Part shown: in pieces, positions 54,021-63,753 of the stretch
Layout of the letters: the number at the start of each line of letters is the position of its first letter
How positions within the stretch are numbered: position 1 is the first letter of the stretch
Source: an uncultured Alphaproteobacteria bacterium
GTDB lineage: Bacteria > Pseudomonadota > Alphaproteobacteria > HIMB59 > GCA-002718135
NCBI GenBank assembly: GCA_902575815.1
Contig: CACGTA010000003.1
Span: 31,898-95,897, forward strand
Direction: 5' to 3'
DNA length: 64,000 nt
Program-made: the position numbers and the translations under genes
The notes under the pieces: model-generated
Told to the model about the DNA's origin: nothing
The model's database searches: none
What the model saw: only the letters and a program-made list of their open reading frames with translations

Positions 54021-54839
54021 TTATTTAAATCTTCTTCTATAGATAACATCAACCAGTAACATATGAGGAAGAGTTAATGCCGCAAGACCGATGAAAATTA
54101 CTTTTAATATTGACTCATATAACGAAAGATTTTGAACCAAATAGTAAATAATTCCTAAACCACCAACCCAAGAAATGATTGTAAAAACTAATGTTGAGTA
54201 AATAACAAATTTTTTATTTGTTAAATTTAAATAAATATTTTTAATCAAATGTTTTAGATGTTTATAGGTATGGAAAAAACAAAAATATATTGCAAAACTT
54301 AGAAGTGGATCAAGGAAATAAAAAATTATTAAAAGAAATAAAATTTCAATAACTCCTTTTCTTAATTTCTTTTCAAAGATAGATAGGTAAATAAAATATA
54401 TTATTGAGAGTATAGTTAAAAAATAAGGAATAAATAAATATTTTTGAATTAAATAAATTTTATCATTAGTAAGATATTCAAATATCAAGAAAGATTGTTT
54501 TTCATTAAAGAATATAATACCAAATATAATTGTCATTCCATATGTAAAGCTCACAGAATACTTGTATTTATTAATTTTAAAGTTTGTCCAATCACATAAA
54601 CCAAAATGAATAATAGTCATTATTATAAATATAGTCAGTGCAATAATAGAAAAGTTTAACCAAAATAAAATTACAAAGAAAAATAGAATGATGTAATAAA
54701 ATAGAAATTGTACAAATTGAATTGTCTTATTAAATCCTACCAATGCAGCAACTGCACCATCAAATGAGCCATGAGGTAGCCCAATAAAAAAGATCAATAA
54801 AAAGGAAATTATATTTAAAATTGAAAGATCGGCCATCAC
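54021..54839 (-). CDS. blh: Beta-carotene 15,15'-dioxygenase, Brp/Blh family
   Basis: Integral membrane protein of 272 residues that cleaves beta-carotene to two retinals. Family histidine motifs are visible: GLPHGSFDGAVA (about 20-31), TIIHFGLCDW and FFHTYKHLKHL in the later spans. Seven or more hydrophobic segments are present. It is the last gene of crtI-crtB-crtY-blh, 1 bp after crtY. Retinal is the chromophore of proteorhodopsin, but no rhodopsin gene is in this window. Confidence 0.92.
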   Translation of the reverse strand: MMADLSILNIISFLLIFFIGLPHGSFDGAVAALVGFNKTIQFVQFLFYYIILFFFVILFWLNFSIIALTIFIIMTIIHFGLCDWTNFKINKYKYSVSFTYGMTIIFGIIFFNEKQSFLIFEYLTNDKIYLIQKYLFIPYFLTILSIIYFIYLSIFEKKLRKGVIEILFLLIIFYFLDPLLSFAIYFCFFHTYKHLKHLIKNIYLNLTNKKFVIYSTLVFTIISWVGGLGIIYYLVQNLSLYESILKVIFIGLAALTLPHMLLVDVIYRRRFK

Positions 54840-54840
54840 C

Positions 54841-55923
54841 TTACTTAAATAGTTCTTTTATAAATGGTAGCTTGGGCATACTTTTAATGATCTTGAATTT
54901 AGTTAATAAATTAGAATCACCCATCATAAAACTTTGAAACTCGTTTCCATTAAGATTAGAGGCAAGCTTAATAAAAGACTGCCCATCTTCATTATTATTT
55001 TTCAAAAAGTTAATAAAGATTTTATCCATTTTTCTGTCTAAAAATTTATGAATATTTACAGAATTTTTCTTAGAATTTTTTAATAATTGAATTTGTTTTA
55101 TTAGAAATGAAAAAGCATATCCAGTTGAAGGTTTACAAGCACCTCCTCTAATTCCAATATTGAAAATATTAGGATTAACTGAATTTTTTTCCTCTGAAAA
55201 AAACATTGGTATTAAACCTTTTTCAAAGCTTTTTTCTTTAAATATATTTATATTTTTTAACTCCAAATATTCATTTATTTTCTCTCTATACCATGAATCT
55301 TTGAAAACCTTAGTTGAAAATACTGTAGATTCAATAAGTGCAGTATTGTGACTAAAAGGTAAAATATACATAAAATGCAAAAGGTTTTTTTCTTTAGTAA
55401 AATGCATTAAGGTTAATTTATTTTTGTTGAAAGTATTATCTGCTGCAATAATGTTAATTCCATAAAAATGTTGCAACAACTCACCTTTTTTTTTCTTTGT
55501 TGACCTTGAATCATATATTTTTTCTGCGTAATATTCATTGTTGTCTGATGTAATTATTTTAAAGTAATTTTTTTCAGAGAAATATTGAAGGACTTTATTA
55601 TTTTTTATTTCTAATTTGTTTTTTGTTTCTAAACAGTAATTCCTCCATTTTTTAAAACTAATTACACAATATGGTTTATCTCTACTAGTATGTATAATTT
55701 TAGTGTTCTTGTTACCAATGGTCCAATTAAACCATTTTTTTTCAATAATATGTTCAAATGGTTTCATCCAGTCAGTTAACCAGAAACCAAAAAAATTATC
55801 TCTGTTTTGTATATCCTCATTTTCAAATGCGATTATTTCTTCAACACTATCTCCGTAAAGAATTTTATTAACAGCTAAACCACTAGGACCTAAACCAATT
55901 ATAGCGGCTTTATAAATTTTCAT
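54841..55923 (-). CDS. crtY: Lycopene beta-cyclase
   Basis: 360 residues, FAD/NAD-dependent cyclase converting lycopene to beta-carotene. The N-terminal dinucleotide motif is AAIIGLGPSGLAV (about 7-18), and the later family segment NIFNIGIRGGACKPSTGYAFSFLIKQ is clear. It overlaps crtB by 14 bp at its start and is followed by blh after 1 bp, so translation is probably coupled. The sequence is diverged in the middle but retains the expected length. Confidence 0.92.
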   Translation of the reverse strand: MKIYKAAIIGLGPSGLAVNKILYGDSVEEIIAFENEDIQNRDNFFGFWLTDWMKPFEHIIEKKWFNWTIGNKNTKIIHTSRDKPYCVISFKKWRNYCLETKNKLEIKNNKVLQYFSEKNYFKIITSDNNEYYAEKIYDSRSTKKKKGELLQHFYGINIIAADNTFNKNKLTLMHFTKEKNLLHFMYILPFSHNTALIESTVFSTKVFKDSWYREKINEYLELKNINIFKEKSFEKGLIPMFFSEEKNSVNPNIFNIGIRGGACKPSTGYAFSFLIKQIQLLKNSKKNSVNIHKFLDRKMDKIFINFLKNNNEDGQSFIKLASNLNGNEFQSFMMGDSNLLTKFKIIKSMPKLPFIKELFK

Positions 55924-56791
55924 TTGGTAAACTGTCTCTTATTTTTTGATATTGATGATTCATAAACGGAATAAATATAAAAATAAAAACTGACTTAAGT
56001 GTAATAAGAGTTTTTTCAAATGAATTTAAATATACTCTTTTTCTAATATATTTTTTTTTATTAGATTTTATCTTAATACCAATACCTCTATAAACATTAG
56101 CTGCAATAAATATTCCTAATCTGGTAGAGAGAGGGATATATTTCAAACCTGCAAAACCATTTTTATAAAACTTTTCTGATAAGCTTATTACTTTATGAAT
56201 TGCGTCTGAAATTATTTCATCTTTTTCTAGACTTAATTCATGAAGATTGTTTAAATTCTTAAGAGATATATTAGGTATCCAATTTGCAGGCAAATATACT
56301 CTTTCCATTTTTGAATCTTCATAAACATCACGTGCTATATTTGTTAATTGCATACCGATACCTAAATCGATCGCAGATGGCTCAGCCTTGATATTTTTTA
56401 CTCCAATAATTTTTGACATCATTAATCCAACAGTGCCAGCAACATGGTACGAGTATTTAATAAGTTCTTTCTCATTTTTAATTCTAGGTTTTTTCTGATC
56501 CAAAATTAATCCCTCAATTAAATCTATAAAAATTACATTATTAATTTTATTTTTTTGTAAAAAAATATTTACTTTATTTTTTTTATTATTCTTAATTTCT
56601 TCAATTGAGTTTTTAAGGTAGATAGTTTGATCTTTATTATATTTATCAGCAATATCATCAAAATATCTACAAATTGAATAAAGAATGCCTGCATTTGTTT
56701 TGTACCTTTTTGGTAAAAAAAAACTTGCCCAATAAAAACTTTTGCCTTCTCTTTTAAGATCGATAGATGAATTAAGCTCCAAATCAATCAT
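55910..56791 (-). CDS. crtB: Phytoene synthase
   Basis: 293 residues. Condenses two GGPP to phytoene. The first Asp-rich motif is RYFDDIAD (about 42-49) and the second is LTNIARDVYEDSKMERVYLP. The SFYWASFFLPK start and VAGTVGLMMSKIIG are also typical. It follows crtI by 2 bp and overlaps crtY. Its substrate needs a GGPP synthase (crtE), not in this cluster. Confidence 0.95.
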   Translation of the reverse strand: MIDLELNSSIDLKREGKSFYWASFFLPKRYKTNAGILYSICRYFDDIADKYNKDQTIYLKNSIEEIKNNKKNKVNIFLQKNKINNVIFIDLIEGLILDQKKPRIKNEKELIKYSYHVAGTVGLMMSKIIGVKNIKAEPSAIDLGIGMQLTNIARDVYEDSKMERVYLPANWIPNISLKNLNNLHELSLEKDEIISDAIHKVISLSEKFYKNGFAGLKYIPLSTRLGIFIAANVYRGIGIKIKSNKKKYIRKRVYLNSFEKTLITLKSVFIFIFIPFMNHQYQKIRDSLPNENL

Positions 56792-56793
56792 TG

Positions 56794-58269
56794 TTATTTT
56801 AATTCAGATCTAATTATATTTTCAACAACTTTAGCTGAAGAAAGAACTCCTGGTATACCTGCTCCTGGATGGGATCCTGCAGCAGAAAAATATAGATTTT
56901 TAATTTTTTTATCTTTGTTATGATATCTAAACCAAGCTGATTGTGTAAAGATGGGCGCTATAGAAAAACCTGCTCCATGCATAGAATTGTAATCATTTTT
57001 AAAATCTTTGGGATTCATCCAAAAAACATCAGTGATATTTTTTTCTAAATCTGGCATGATTGTTTGTGAAAGTTCTTTAACTATTTTATTTTTAAGTTTC
57101 TCTGATTCAATATCCCAATCTAGATTACCTTGTAAATTTGGCACTGGGCACAAAACATAAAAGCTATCACAGCCTTCTGGAGCAAATGACTTATCTGTTG
57201 CTGTAGGTCTATGAATATACAAAGAAAAATCTTCAGATAAAATTTTATTTTTAAATATATCATGAAGTAAAGACTTAAATCTTTCTGTCATCCAAATAGT
57301 ATGGTGTGCAACTTCATGATATTGTTTTGTCGTTCCAAAAAAAAGCACAAAAAGACCCATAGAATACAGTAAGTTTTTTTCTCCCAACACAGGTCTGTTT
57401 AAATTTTCATTTTTTAAAAGTTTGGAATAAACCATTGGTGGGTCAGCATTACAAACAACCAAATCTATATCAGTAATTTCTTCTTTGGTTGTTATTATTT
57501 TAGTTATCTTATTATTTTCAACAATAAATTTTTTTGCCTCTGTATTTGTTTTAATTTTAATACCACACTCAATCATTAATTTTTTTAATTCATAGACAAT
57601 TTTACCTGTTCCACCCATGCAAAAAAACACTCCCCATTTTCTCTCTAAATAATGAATTAAAGCATAAATCGATGTTGTTGTATGTGGATCACCGCCAACT
57701 AAAAGAGGATGAATTGAAAATGCTTTTCTAAGATAGGGGTTTTTTAGATAGTTGTTTACAAGTTGAGATACTGTGAAATAACTTTTTAAAACAATTAGAT
57801 TAGGAATAACACCTAACATTTTAAAAAAAGAAGTGAAGGGTTTGTCAGCTAGTTTTGTAAAACCCACATCAAATATTTTTTTTGATTGATTTAAAAGTTT
57901 ATAATATCCTTTTATGTCCCTCTTATCAAATTTACTTATCTCACTGTTTGTTTTTTCAACAGTAGAACAATAATCAAAAGTCTTACCATCGTGAAAATAA
58001 TATCTATACCAGGGTTCAAGAGGAACAAAATTTAAATAATGTTCTCTTTTTTTCCCAAATAAACTAAATAATTCATCAAAAAGAAATGGCGCTGTTATCA
58101 CCGTTGGTCCTGCATCATGTTTAAAACCATTCACTTCAAAAACTCTTGCTCTTCCTCCAAGCTCGTCTAGTTTTTCAATGATTGTTGTGTCGTACCCAAG
58201 TTTTTTTAATCTTAGGCTGATAGCCAATCCTCCAAAACCGCTTCCTATAACTACTGCTTTTTTTCCCAT
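56794..58269 (-). CDS. crtI: Phytoene desaturase
   Basis: 491 residues, FAD-dependent desaturase converting phytoene to lycopene. The N-terminal FAD motif KKAVVIGSGFGGLAISLRLKKLG and EKLDELGGRA are intact. DAGPTVITAPFLFDELF and the C-terminal LYFSAAGSHPGAGIPGVLSSAKVVENII are classic CrtI segments. It starts the minus-strand crt run and is divergent from a ybaK-like gene over about 57 bp. Confidence 0.96.
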   Translation of the reverse strand: MGKKAVVIGSGFGGLAISLRLKKLGYDTTIIEKLDELGGRARVFEVNGFKHDAGPTVITAPFLFDELFSLFGKKREHYLNFVPLEPWYRYYFHDGKTFDYCSTVEKTNSEISKFDKRDIKGYYKLLNQSKKIFDVGFTKLADKPFTSFFKMLGVIPNLIVLKSYFTVSQLVNNYLKNPYLRKAFSIHPLLVGGDPHTTTSIYALIHYLERKWGVFFCMGGTGKIVYELKKLMIECGIKIKTNTEAKKFIVENNKITKIITTKEEITDIDLVVCNADPPMVYSKLLKNENLNRPVLGEKNLLYSMGLFVLFFGTTKQYHEVAHHTIWMTERFKSLLHDIFKNKILSEDFSLYIHRPTATDKSFAPEGCDSFYVLCPVPNLQGNLDWDIESEKLKNKIVKELSQTIMPDLEKNITDVFWMNPKDFKNDYNSMHGAGFSIAPIFTQSAWFRYHNKDKKIKNLYFSAAGSHPGAGIPGVLSSAKVVENIIRSELK

Positions 58270-58326
58270 TGTTAATTTTGTAATTGTATTTAAATACCTT
58301 ATTTCTTAATAAATATAATATTATTT

Positions 58327-58839
58327 ATGCTTACAAAGACAGATTTATTTGAATTACTTAGTGTAAAAAATAAAGATTTTCAAATACATGATCATGATCC
58401 TTTATTTACAGTTGAAGATTCTGAAAATCTAAGAGGTGAAATTAGAGGGGCACATACAAAAAATTTATTTTTAAAAAATAAAAAAAACAATTTTTTTCTT
58501 TTTAGTTGTGATGAAAATGCAAAGGTTGATTTAAAACAATTTTCTAAATCCATCGATGCTAAGAATTTATCATTTGCTAACGCTGAATATTTAGAGAAAT
58601 TTTTGGGTATAAAGCCAGGGTCAGTATCGCCATTTGCTCTTCTTAACGACAAAGATAATGTTGTTAAATTTTACTTAGATGAGAAACTTTTTAACAGTGA
58701 ATTAATTAACTTCCACCCCCTAATTAATACAACAACTATAAGTATAAAGACTTCAGAGTTTATAAACTTCCTTCTTGAAAATAATAAAAAAATTCATATT
58801 TTTTCTCTAAATAGTTATAGTATAGTCAAATCTTTATGA
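58327..58839 (+). CDS. YbaK/ProX-type aminoacyl-tRNA editing protein
   Basis: 170 residues, freestanding trans-editing domain that hydrolyses mischarged Ala/Cys-tRNA(Pro). Family blocks are IHDHDPLFTVEDSENLRGEIRGAHTKNLFLKNKK, LGIKPGSVSPFALLND and LINFHPLINTTTISI. The closest pattern is the alphaproteobacterial ProXp-ala/PrdX type. It overlaps the thioredoxin gene by 4 bp. Confidence 0.92.
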   Translation: MLTKTDLFELLSVKNKDFQIHDHDPLFTVEDSENLRGEIRGAHTKNLFLKNKKNNFFLFSCDENAKVDLKQFSKSIDAKNLSFANAEYLEKFLGIKPGSVSPFALLNDKDNVVKFYLDEKLFNSELINFHPLINTTTISIKTSEFINFLLENNKKIHIFSLNSYSIVKSL

Positions 58840-59702
58840 GTGAAAATTCAAATATAATCGATGTTACTGAAGCAGAGTTTAATGATCAGGTTATTGAGGC
58901 AAGTGAAAATAAATTAATTGTTGTTGATTTTTGGGCTCCTTGGTGCGGTCCTTGTAAACAATTAACACCAATTTTAGAAAAAATAATATCAAAATCAGGA
59001 GATAAAATCACCTTAGTAAAAATTAATATTGATGAAAATCAACAAATTGCTGCGCAATTAAGAATTCAATCAATTCCAACAGTCTACGCTTTCAAAGATA
59101 AGCAAATTATTAATGCATTTCAGGGCGTTATTCCTGAGAGTCAGATTATTGAATTTATTGAAAAATGCTTAGGATCTAAAATTAATGAAGACTTCACTGA
59201 ATTTTATAATGAAATAGAAAGCGCCATGGCTCAAAATAAGTTTGAAGAAACTAAGGACACTCTTTTAGAATTTATTTCTAAAAACTCAGATGAAATTAAA
59301 GGTATTTGTTTTTATTTAGAATGTTTGATCGAGCTTAAACAATTTGAAGAAGTTGAGACATTCATTAGCTCATTAGAAAAAGATATGCAAGAAAAGGAAG
59401 AGATTAAACAGGTTTTAAAAAAAATGGAAATTGTAAAAAATAATTCATTCGGACCAAATATTAATGATTTACTTAGTAAGCTTGAGAATGAACCAAACAA
59501 TATCGATTTAATTTTAGAAATATCAGATAAATATTTTTCAATTAAAGAATATGAAAATGGAATGGATTTACTTCTAAAAAATTATCCAAAAAATAAGGAT
59601 ATTATAAAAAATAAGATGGTAGAATTTTTTGCTGTACTTGGAAATACTGATCAGGTTACCATACAATATAGGAAAAAACTTTCACAATTAATGTTTTCAT
59701 AA
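58836..59702 (+). CDS. Thioredoxin-domain co-chaperone (CnoX/YbbN-like)
   Basis: 288 residues: an N-terminal thioredoxin domain with active site DFWAPWCGPCKQLTP (about 31-45) and cis-Pro RIQSIPTVYAF, followed by a helical TPR-like C-terminal domain (EIESAMAQNKFEETKDTLLEFISKN ...). Family knowledge: CnoX/YbbN protects proteins from oxidation and hands them to GroEL/DnaK. Unlike the E. coli form, it keeps a canonical WCGPC, so redox activity is likely. Operon: ybaK-like - cnoX-like - Lon-N. Confidence 0.93.
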   Translation: MSENSNIIDVTEAEFNDQVIEASENKLIVVDFWAPWCGPCKQLTPILEKIISKSGDKITLVKINIDENQQIAAQLRIQSIPTVYAFKDKQIINAFQGVIPESQIIEFIEKCLGSKINEDFTEFYNEIESAMAQNKFEETKDTLLEFISKNSDEIKGICFYLECLIELKQFEEVETFISSLEKDMQEKEEIKQVLKKMEIVKNNSFGPNINDLLSKLENEPNNIDLILEISDKYFSIKEYENGMDLLLKNYPKNKDIIKNKMVEFFAVLGNTDQVTIQYRKKLSQLMFS

Positions 59703-59703
59703 A

Positions 59704-60297
59704 ATGGAAATCCCTATTTTTCCTTTAAATGGAGCCGTCCTTTTTCCAGGAACAAGCTTGCCTCTGAATATATTTGAAAAAAGATATATTGATATGGTTG
59801 ACTATGCTCTTTCAAAAGAAAGATGTATAGGTATGATACAATCTGATGAAAATGATAAGCTCTATAATATTGGTTGTATTGGGAAAATTCATAATTTTAG
59901 TGAAACAATAGACGGACGATATTTAATTAGTCTACAAGGTACTAATTGTTTTAAAGTTAAGAGAGAGTTAGAAAAAAAATATAAGTTTAGGTTGGTTGAA
60001 GCTGAAATGTTGGTTTTTGAGGAAGATAAAAACATTATAAATGAAAAACAAAAAAATAATCTTTTAGATAAGTATAGCCAATATATTAAAGTCAAAAAAA
60101 TAAACTTAAACTTAGAAGAAATTCAAAATATAGATTTTAATCAAATTATAAAGTTTATAGCAATGATATCTCCTTTTAGTGACATTGAAAAACAAGTTCT
60201 TTTGGAAACAAAAAGTTTAAGTGATTTTTATAAAAAACTTCACTCAATTTTAGAGCTTGAGATCGTTGAAGATAATAATAATAAAACTATTAATTAA
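59704..60297 (+). CDS. Lon N-terminal (LON substrate-binding) domain protein
   Basis: 197 residues with only the LON-N/PUA-like domain: IPIFPLNGAVLFPGTSLPLNIFEKRYIDMVDYAL, GMIQSDE, GCIGKIHNFSETIDGRYLISLQGTNCFKV and a helical tail (FNQIIKFIAMISPFSDIEKQVLLET). No ATPase or protease part is present. Such standalone proteins follow the thioredoxin gene in many alphaproteobacteria and probably act as substrate-recognition adaptors. It ends with an 8-bp overlap with convergent ubiH. Confidence 0.93.
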   Translation: MEIPIFPLNGAVLFPGTSLPLNIFEKRYIDMVDYALSKERCIGMIQSDENDKLYNIGCIGKIHNFSETIDGRYLISLQGTNCFKVKRELEKKYKFRLVEAEMLVFEEDKNIINEKQKNNLLDKYSQYIKVKKINLNLEEIQNIDFNQIIKFIAMISPFSDIEKQVLLETKSLSDFYKKLHSILELEIVEDNNNKTIN

Positions 60298-61471
60298 TAC
60301 CCATAGCAAAATCACTTATCTGATTTTTTAATTTTTTACTTTTCTCTATTAAATTTATAGCTGAAAATCTTGCATGATTAAAAACTGTATTGTCTAATTT
60401 AAATACACTATCAACTTTATCAGTGATTTGATACAGCCTGTAAGCTTTGTAGAAATTATCTTTCTCAAATTCTTTACAAAATATTTTATCTCCCAATTCC
60501 AAGCCCATAGAGTTATATTTTTTTACAAGATTATATACACTTTCTACATCTTGCATGCCTAGATTCCATCCTTGTCCTGCAATTGGATGAAATGAGTGGG
60601 CTGAATCACCTAAATAAACAATTCTATTCTCAAAAAATTTAGAGTTTAAATGAGCTTTTAAAGGAAAGGTTTGTTTGGTGATTATTTTTTTTATCTGACC
60701 CACACTTCCCTGTGTCTTTTCGTTAAGAATAGAAATAATTTTATTATCATCTAAGGAAAGTAAAGAGTTTATAAATTTATTAGTGTTTGTCCAAACTATG
60801 GAGCTTTGAAACTGATTTTTATTTTTTTGCATTGGTAAGATTGCAAGTGGTCCATTTTTAAAGAAAAACTCGTAAGCAGTGTTATTATGATTTTTTGAGT
60901 GATAAAAATTTATTACAATTGCTTTTTTTTTATAATCTTTTCTATAAATTGGTGTTTTAAAAATTTTTCTTATAGAGCTGTTTTTCCCATCACATGCAAA
61001 TAGAATATTTGTATTAACATAGAAATTATTTTGCCTAGTTATAATCCTGTCGCTTTGATAAAAAATATCTTTAACAGAAACATTGTTGAAAATTTCTACA
61101 TTTTTTTGTTTTTGTAATTTTCTATATAAGCAACCAAGTATAAATTCGTTTTTAACAATGTATCCCAAGTTTGACTTTCTCCTTTGGTTGTCAAAATAAA
61201 TTTTGTTTGACTGACTTCTATCTATTATTTGAATTTTTTTTATTGGTTCAGCATAATTATGAATTTCATTCCAAATATTAATTTCTTCTAGGAATCTTTT
61301 TGTTCCCTCAGATATTGCAGTGGTTCTTTTATCTAAAATTTTCCTGTGATCAAACTTAGCTTTACTCTCCAAAACAACCACATTGTTACCAAGCTTAGAA
61401 AGCGCATAGGCTGTTGCCACCCCTATTAAACCACCTCCTATAATATTAATATTTGATTGAATTTCTTTCAT
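60290..61471 (-). CDS. ubiH: UbiH/UbiF/VisC-family FAD hydroxylase (ubiquinone synthesis)
   Basis: 393 residues, flavin monooxygenase. The FAD motif is NIIGGGLIGVATAYALSKLGNNVVVLE, followed by DKRTTAISEGTKRFLEEI (the DxRxxALS-like motif), ACDGKNSSIRK and GDSAHSFHPIAGQGWNLGMQDV. It hydroxylates the quinone ring precursor in an oxygen-dependent step. Exact position specificity cannot be told from sequence. It is convergent with the LON gene and divergent from ftsK. Confidence 0.9.
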   Translation of the reverse strand: MKEIQSNINIIGGGLIGVATAYALSKLGNNVVVLESKAKFDHRKILDKRTTAISEGTKRFLEEINIWNEIHNYAEPIKKIQIIDRSQSNKIYFDNQRRKSNLGYIVKNEFILGCLYRKLQKQKNVEIFNNVSVKDIFYQSDRIITRQNNFYVNTNILFACDGKNSSIRKIFKTPIYRKDYKKKAIVINFYHSKNHNNTAYEFFFKNGPLAILPMQKNKNQFQSSIVWTNTNKFINSLLSLDDNKIISILNEKTQGSVGQIKKIITKQTFPLKAHLNSKFFENRIVYLGDSAHSFHPIAGQGWNLGMQDVESVYNLVKKYNSMGLELGDKIFCKEFEKDNFYKAYRLYQITDKVDSVFKLDNTVFNHARFSAINLIEKSKKLKNQISDFAMGIN

Positions 61472-61518
61472 AATTTTCTTCGAATTACCATAATCTAAAT
61501 GTATTACAATCTAACTAT

Positions 61519-63753
61519 ATGTTCAAGTATGGTTCTTTTCGAAATTTTGTTATTAAATTTTTTGTAGGGTTAATTTTATTTGGATTTGGCTTAGCTTATC
61601 TTAGCAGTCTTTATTCATACTCTTCAAATGATCCTGGCTTTAATCAATTTAGCTACAATATTAATGATAATGAAATTAAAAATATCTTAGGTTTTTTTGG
61701 TGCATATTTATCAAGTTACTCTTTAATATTTATTGGTACACTAAGTTATATGTTTGCTTTTATTCTAACAATAGAAGGCAGCAAACTTTTTTTAGGCATT
61801 ACCAGTCGTTCTATAATTATTAAGTTTTTATCAAACTTATTAGGGATAATTTTAATTAATATTTCACTAAGATCAATTGAAGAGGTTTATTTAGAAAGAG
61901 GTTTAATATCTCAATTCATAATTGATTTATTTTCAAATATTAATCTAAATTTTTTAGAAAATATTATTATTTATTTTATTATAAATTTAATAATTTTTTT
62001 GATTGGTATTTATCTAATACTTTTATCGTTTAAAATAAATATATCATGGATAAGTAGAATTGTTTCTTTTTTAAAATTATTTAAGTATCTCAGAGTTATA
62101 TTTTCTATATTTGGTTTATTTAAATATATAAAATTCGATAAAAAAACTTCAAAGAAAAATATAAGAAGTGAACCAACAATCAAGAAAAAAAACTATGTTA
62201 GTTTAGGTAATAAAACTATCTTAAAATCTAGGAATGAAAGACAGCCTGATTTAGATAATTTTAGTTTTAGTCTTCCTTCAAAAGATCTTCTCTCAAAATC
62301 TAATTTTAAAAATAACAAAACAAAAGAACTTGATAAAATAAATAGTGATGCAGCAATAAAATTAGAAAAAACACTTTCTGAGTATGGTGTGGAAGGAAAA
62401 ATAATTGGTTTTAGTAGCGGTCCAATTGTTACACTTTTTGAATTTGTTCCTAATGCAGGAATCAAATCAAGTAAAGTCATTGGTTTGTCAGATGATATTG
62501 CGAGAGCCATGTCTTCTATTTCTGCTAGAATTTCTACGCAGCCTGGTAAAACAAGTTTAGGTATAGAAATCCCAAATGGTAAAAGGGAAAGTGTTTTATT
62601 TGCTGATTTAATTGAAGAGGAAGATTTTGAAATAAAGAATGACTCACTAACTCTTGCATTAGGAAAAGACATATCTGGAAAAAGTATTTTTGCTAATTTA
62701 GAGCGAATGCCGCACCTCTTAATAGCAGGAACAACTGGCTCTGGTAAATCAGTAGGTATTAATACAATGATTTTAAGTATACTTTATAAATTTAAACCTA
62801 ATGAGTGCAAACTAATATTAATTGATCCTAAAATGTTAGAACTTAGTATTTATGAAGACATACCCCATTTACTTACACCTGTTGTAACTGATCCAAAAAA
62901 AGCAGTGTTTGCTCTAAAATGGGTCGTTAGAGAAATGGAAAATAGATATAAATTAATGAGTTCTTTAAATGTAAAAAATATAGACTCTTACAATGATAAG
63001 GTTCTTAGAACTATTTCATCTGGAAGAAAACTATACAGAGAGGTGCAAACTGGAGTTGATGATGATTCAAGAATGCCAATAATTGAAAAACAAGAAATTC
63101 TTCTAGAAAAAATGCCATACATAGTTGTTGTAATTGATGAAATGGCTGACTTAATGATGGTGGCGGGAAAAGAAGTTGAGTCACTCGTACAAAGATTAGC
63201 ACAAATGGCAAGAGCATCAGGTATACATCTCATTACAGCTACCCAAAGACCCAGTGTTGATGTAATTACTGGAACAATAAAAGCCAATTTTCCAAGTCGT
63301 ATAAGCTATAAAGTATCAAGTAAGTTTGATAGTAGAACAATATTAAATGAGATGGGCGCAGAACAATTGCTTGGAAGCGGTGATATGTTATTTTTAGAAA
63401 ATGGAGGTATTATAAAAAGATTACACGGCGGTTATGTTTCAGAAAATGAAGTTGATAAAGTTGTAACTCATATAAAAAAACAGGCTTTATTTGATCACAA
63501 GAATGAAATATCTTTATCAGACAATGAATTGAGTTCTTCAATTAAAGAGGATCTTATTTCAAGTAATAATGACGAACTTTATAGTAAAGCAGTTGAAATA
63601 GTCATTAAACAACAAAAGGTTTCAACTAGCTATATTCAGAGATATCTTCAGATTGGTTACAATAGAGCTGCTAGAATTATAGAAAAAATGGAAGAAGATG
63701 GCATCATAAGTGAAGCAAATAATGCGGGTAAGAGACATGTTCTCAAAAAATAA
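61519..63753 (+). CDS. ftsK: DNA translocase FtsK
   Basis: 744 residues. The N-terminal membrane region has four to five spans (residues about 10-200), followed by a short charged linker and the motor. Walker A is IAGTTGSGKSVGIN, Walker B is VVVIDEMADLMM, and ATQRPSVDVITGTIKANFPSRISYKVSSKFDSRTILNEMGAEQLLGSGDML is diagnostic. The C-terminal gamma winged helix reads VSTSYIQRYLQIGYNRAARIIEKMEEDGIIS. It clears chromosome termini at division. The linker is short, typical of streamlined genomes. Confidence 0.97.
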   Translation: MFKYGSFRNFVIKFFVGLILFGFGLAYLSSLYSYSSNDPGFNQFSYNINDNEIKNILGFFGAYLSSYSLIFIGTLSYMFAFILTIEGSKLFLGITSRSIIIKFLSNLLGIILINISLRSIEEVYLERGLISQFIIDLFSNINLNFLENIIIYFIINLIIFLIGIYLILLSFKINISWISRIVSFLKLFKYLRVIFSIFGLFKYIKFDKKTSKKNIRSEPTIKKKNYVSLGNKTILKSRNERQPDLDNFSFSLPSKDLLSKSNFKNNKTKELDKINSDAAIKLEKTLSEYGVEGKIIGFSSGPIVTLFEFVPNAGIKSSKVIGLSDDIARAMSSISARISTQPGKTSLGIEIPNGKRESVLFADLIEEEDFEIKNDSLTLALGKDISGKSIFANLERMPHLLIAGTTGSGKSVGINTMILSILYKFKPNECKLILIDPKMLELSIYEDIPHLLTPVVTDPKKAVFALKWVVREMENRYKLMSSLNVKNIDSYNDKVLRTISSGRKLYREVQTGVDDDSRMPIIEKQEILLEKMPYIVVVIDEMADLMMVAGKEVESLVQRLAQMARASGIHLITATQRPSVDVITGTIKANFPSRISYKVSSKFDSRTILNEMGAEQLLGSGDMLFLENGGIIKRLHGGYVSENEVDKVVTHIKKQALFDHKNEISLSDNELSSSIKEDLISSNNDELYSKAVEIVIKQQKVSTSYIQRYLQIGYNRAARIIEKMEEDGIISEANNAGKRHVLKK

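Noticed and set aside
62193-62672. 159-aa minus-strand ORF inside ftsK
   Set aside because: It is a shadow frame of the well-supported FtsK motor region and has no family features.
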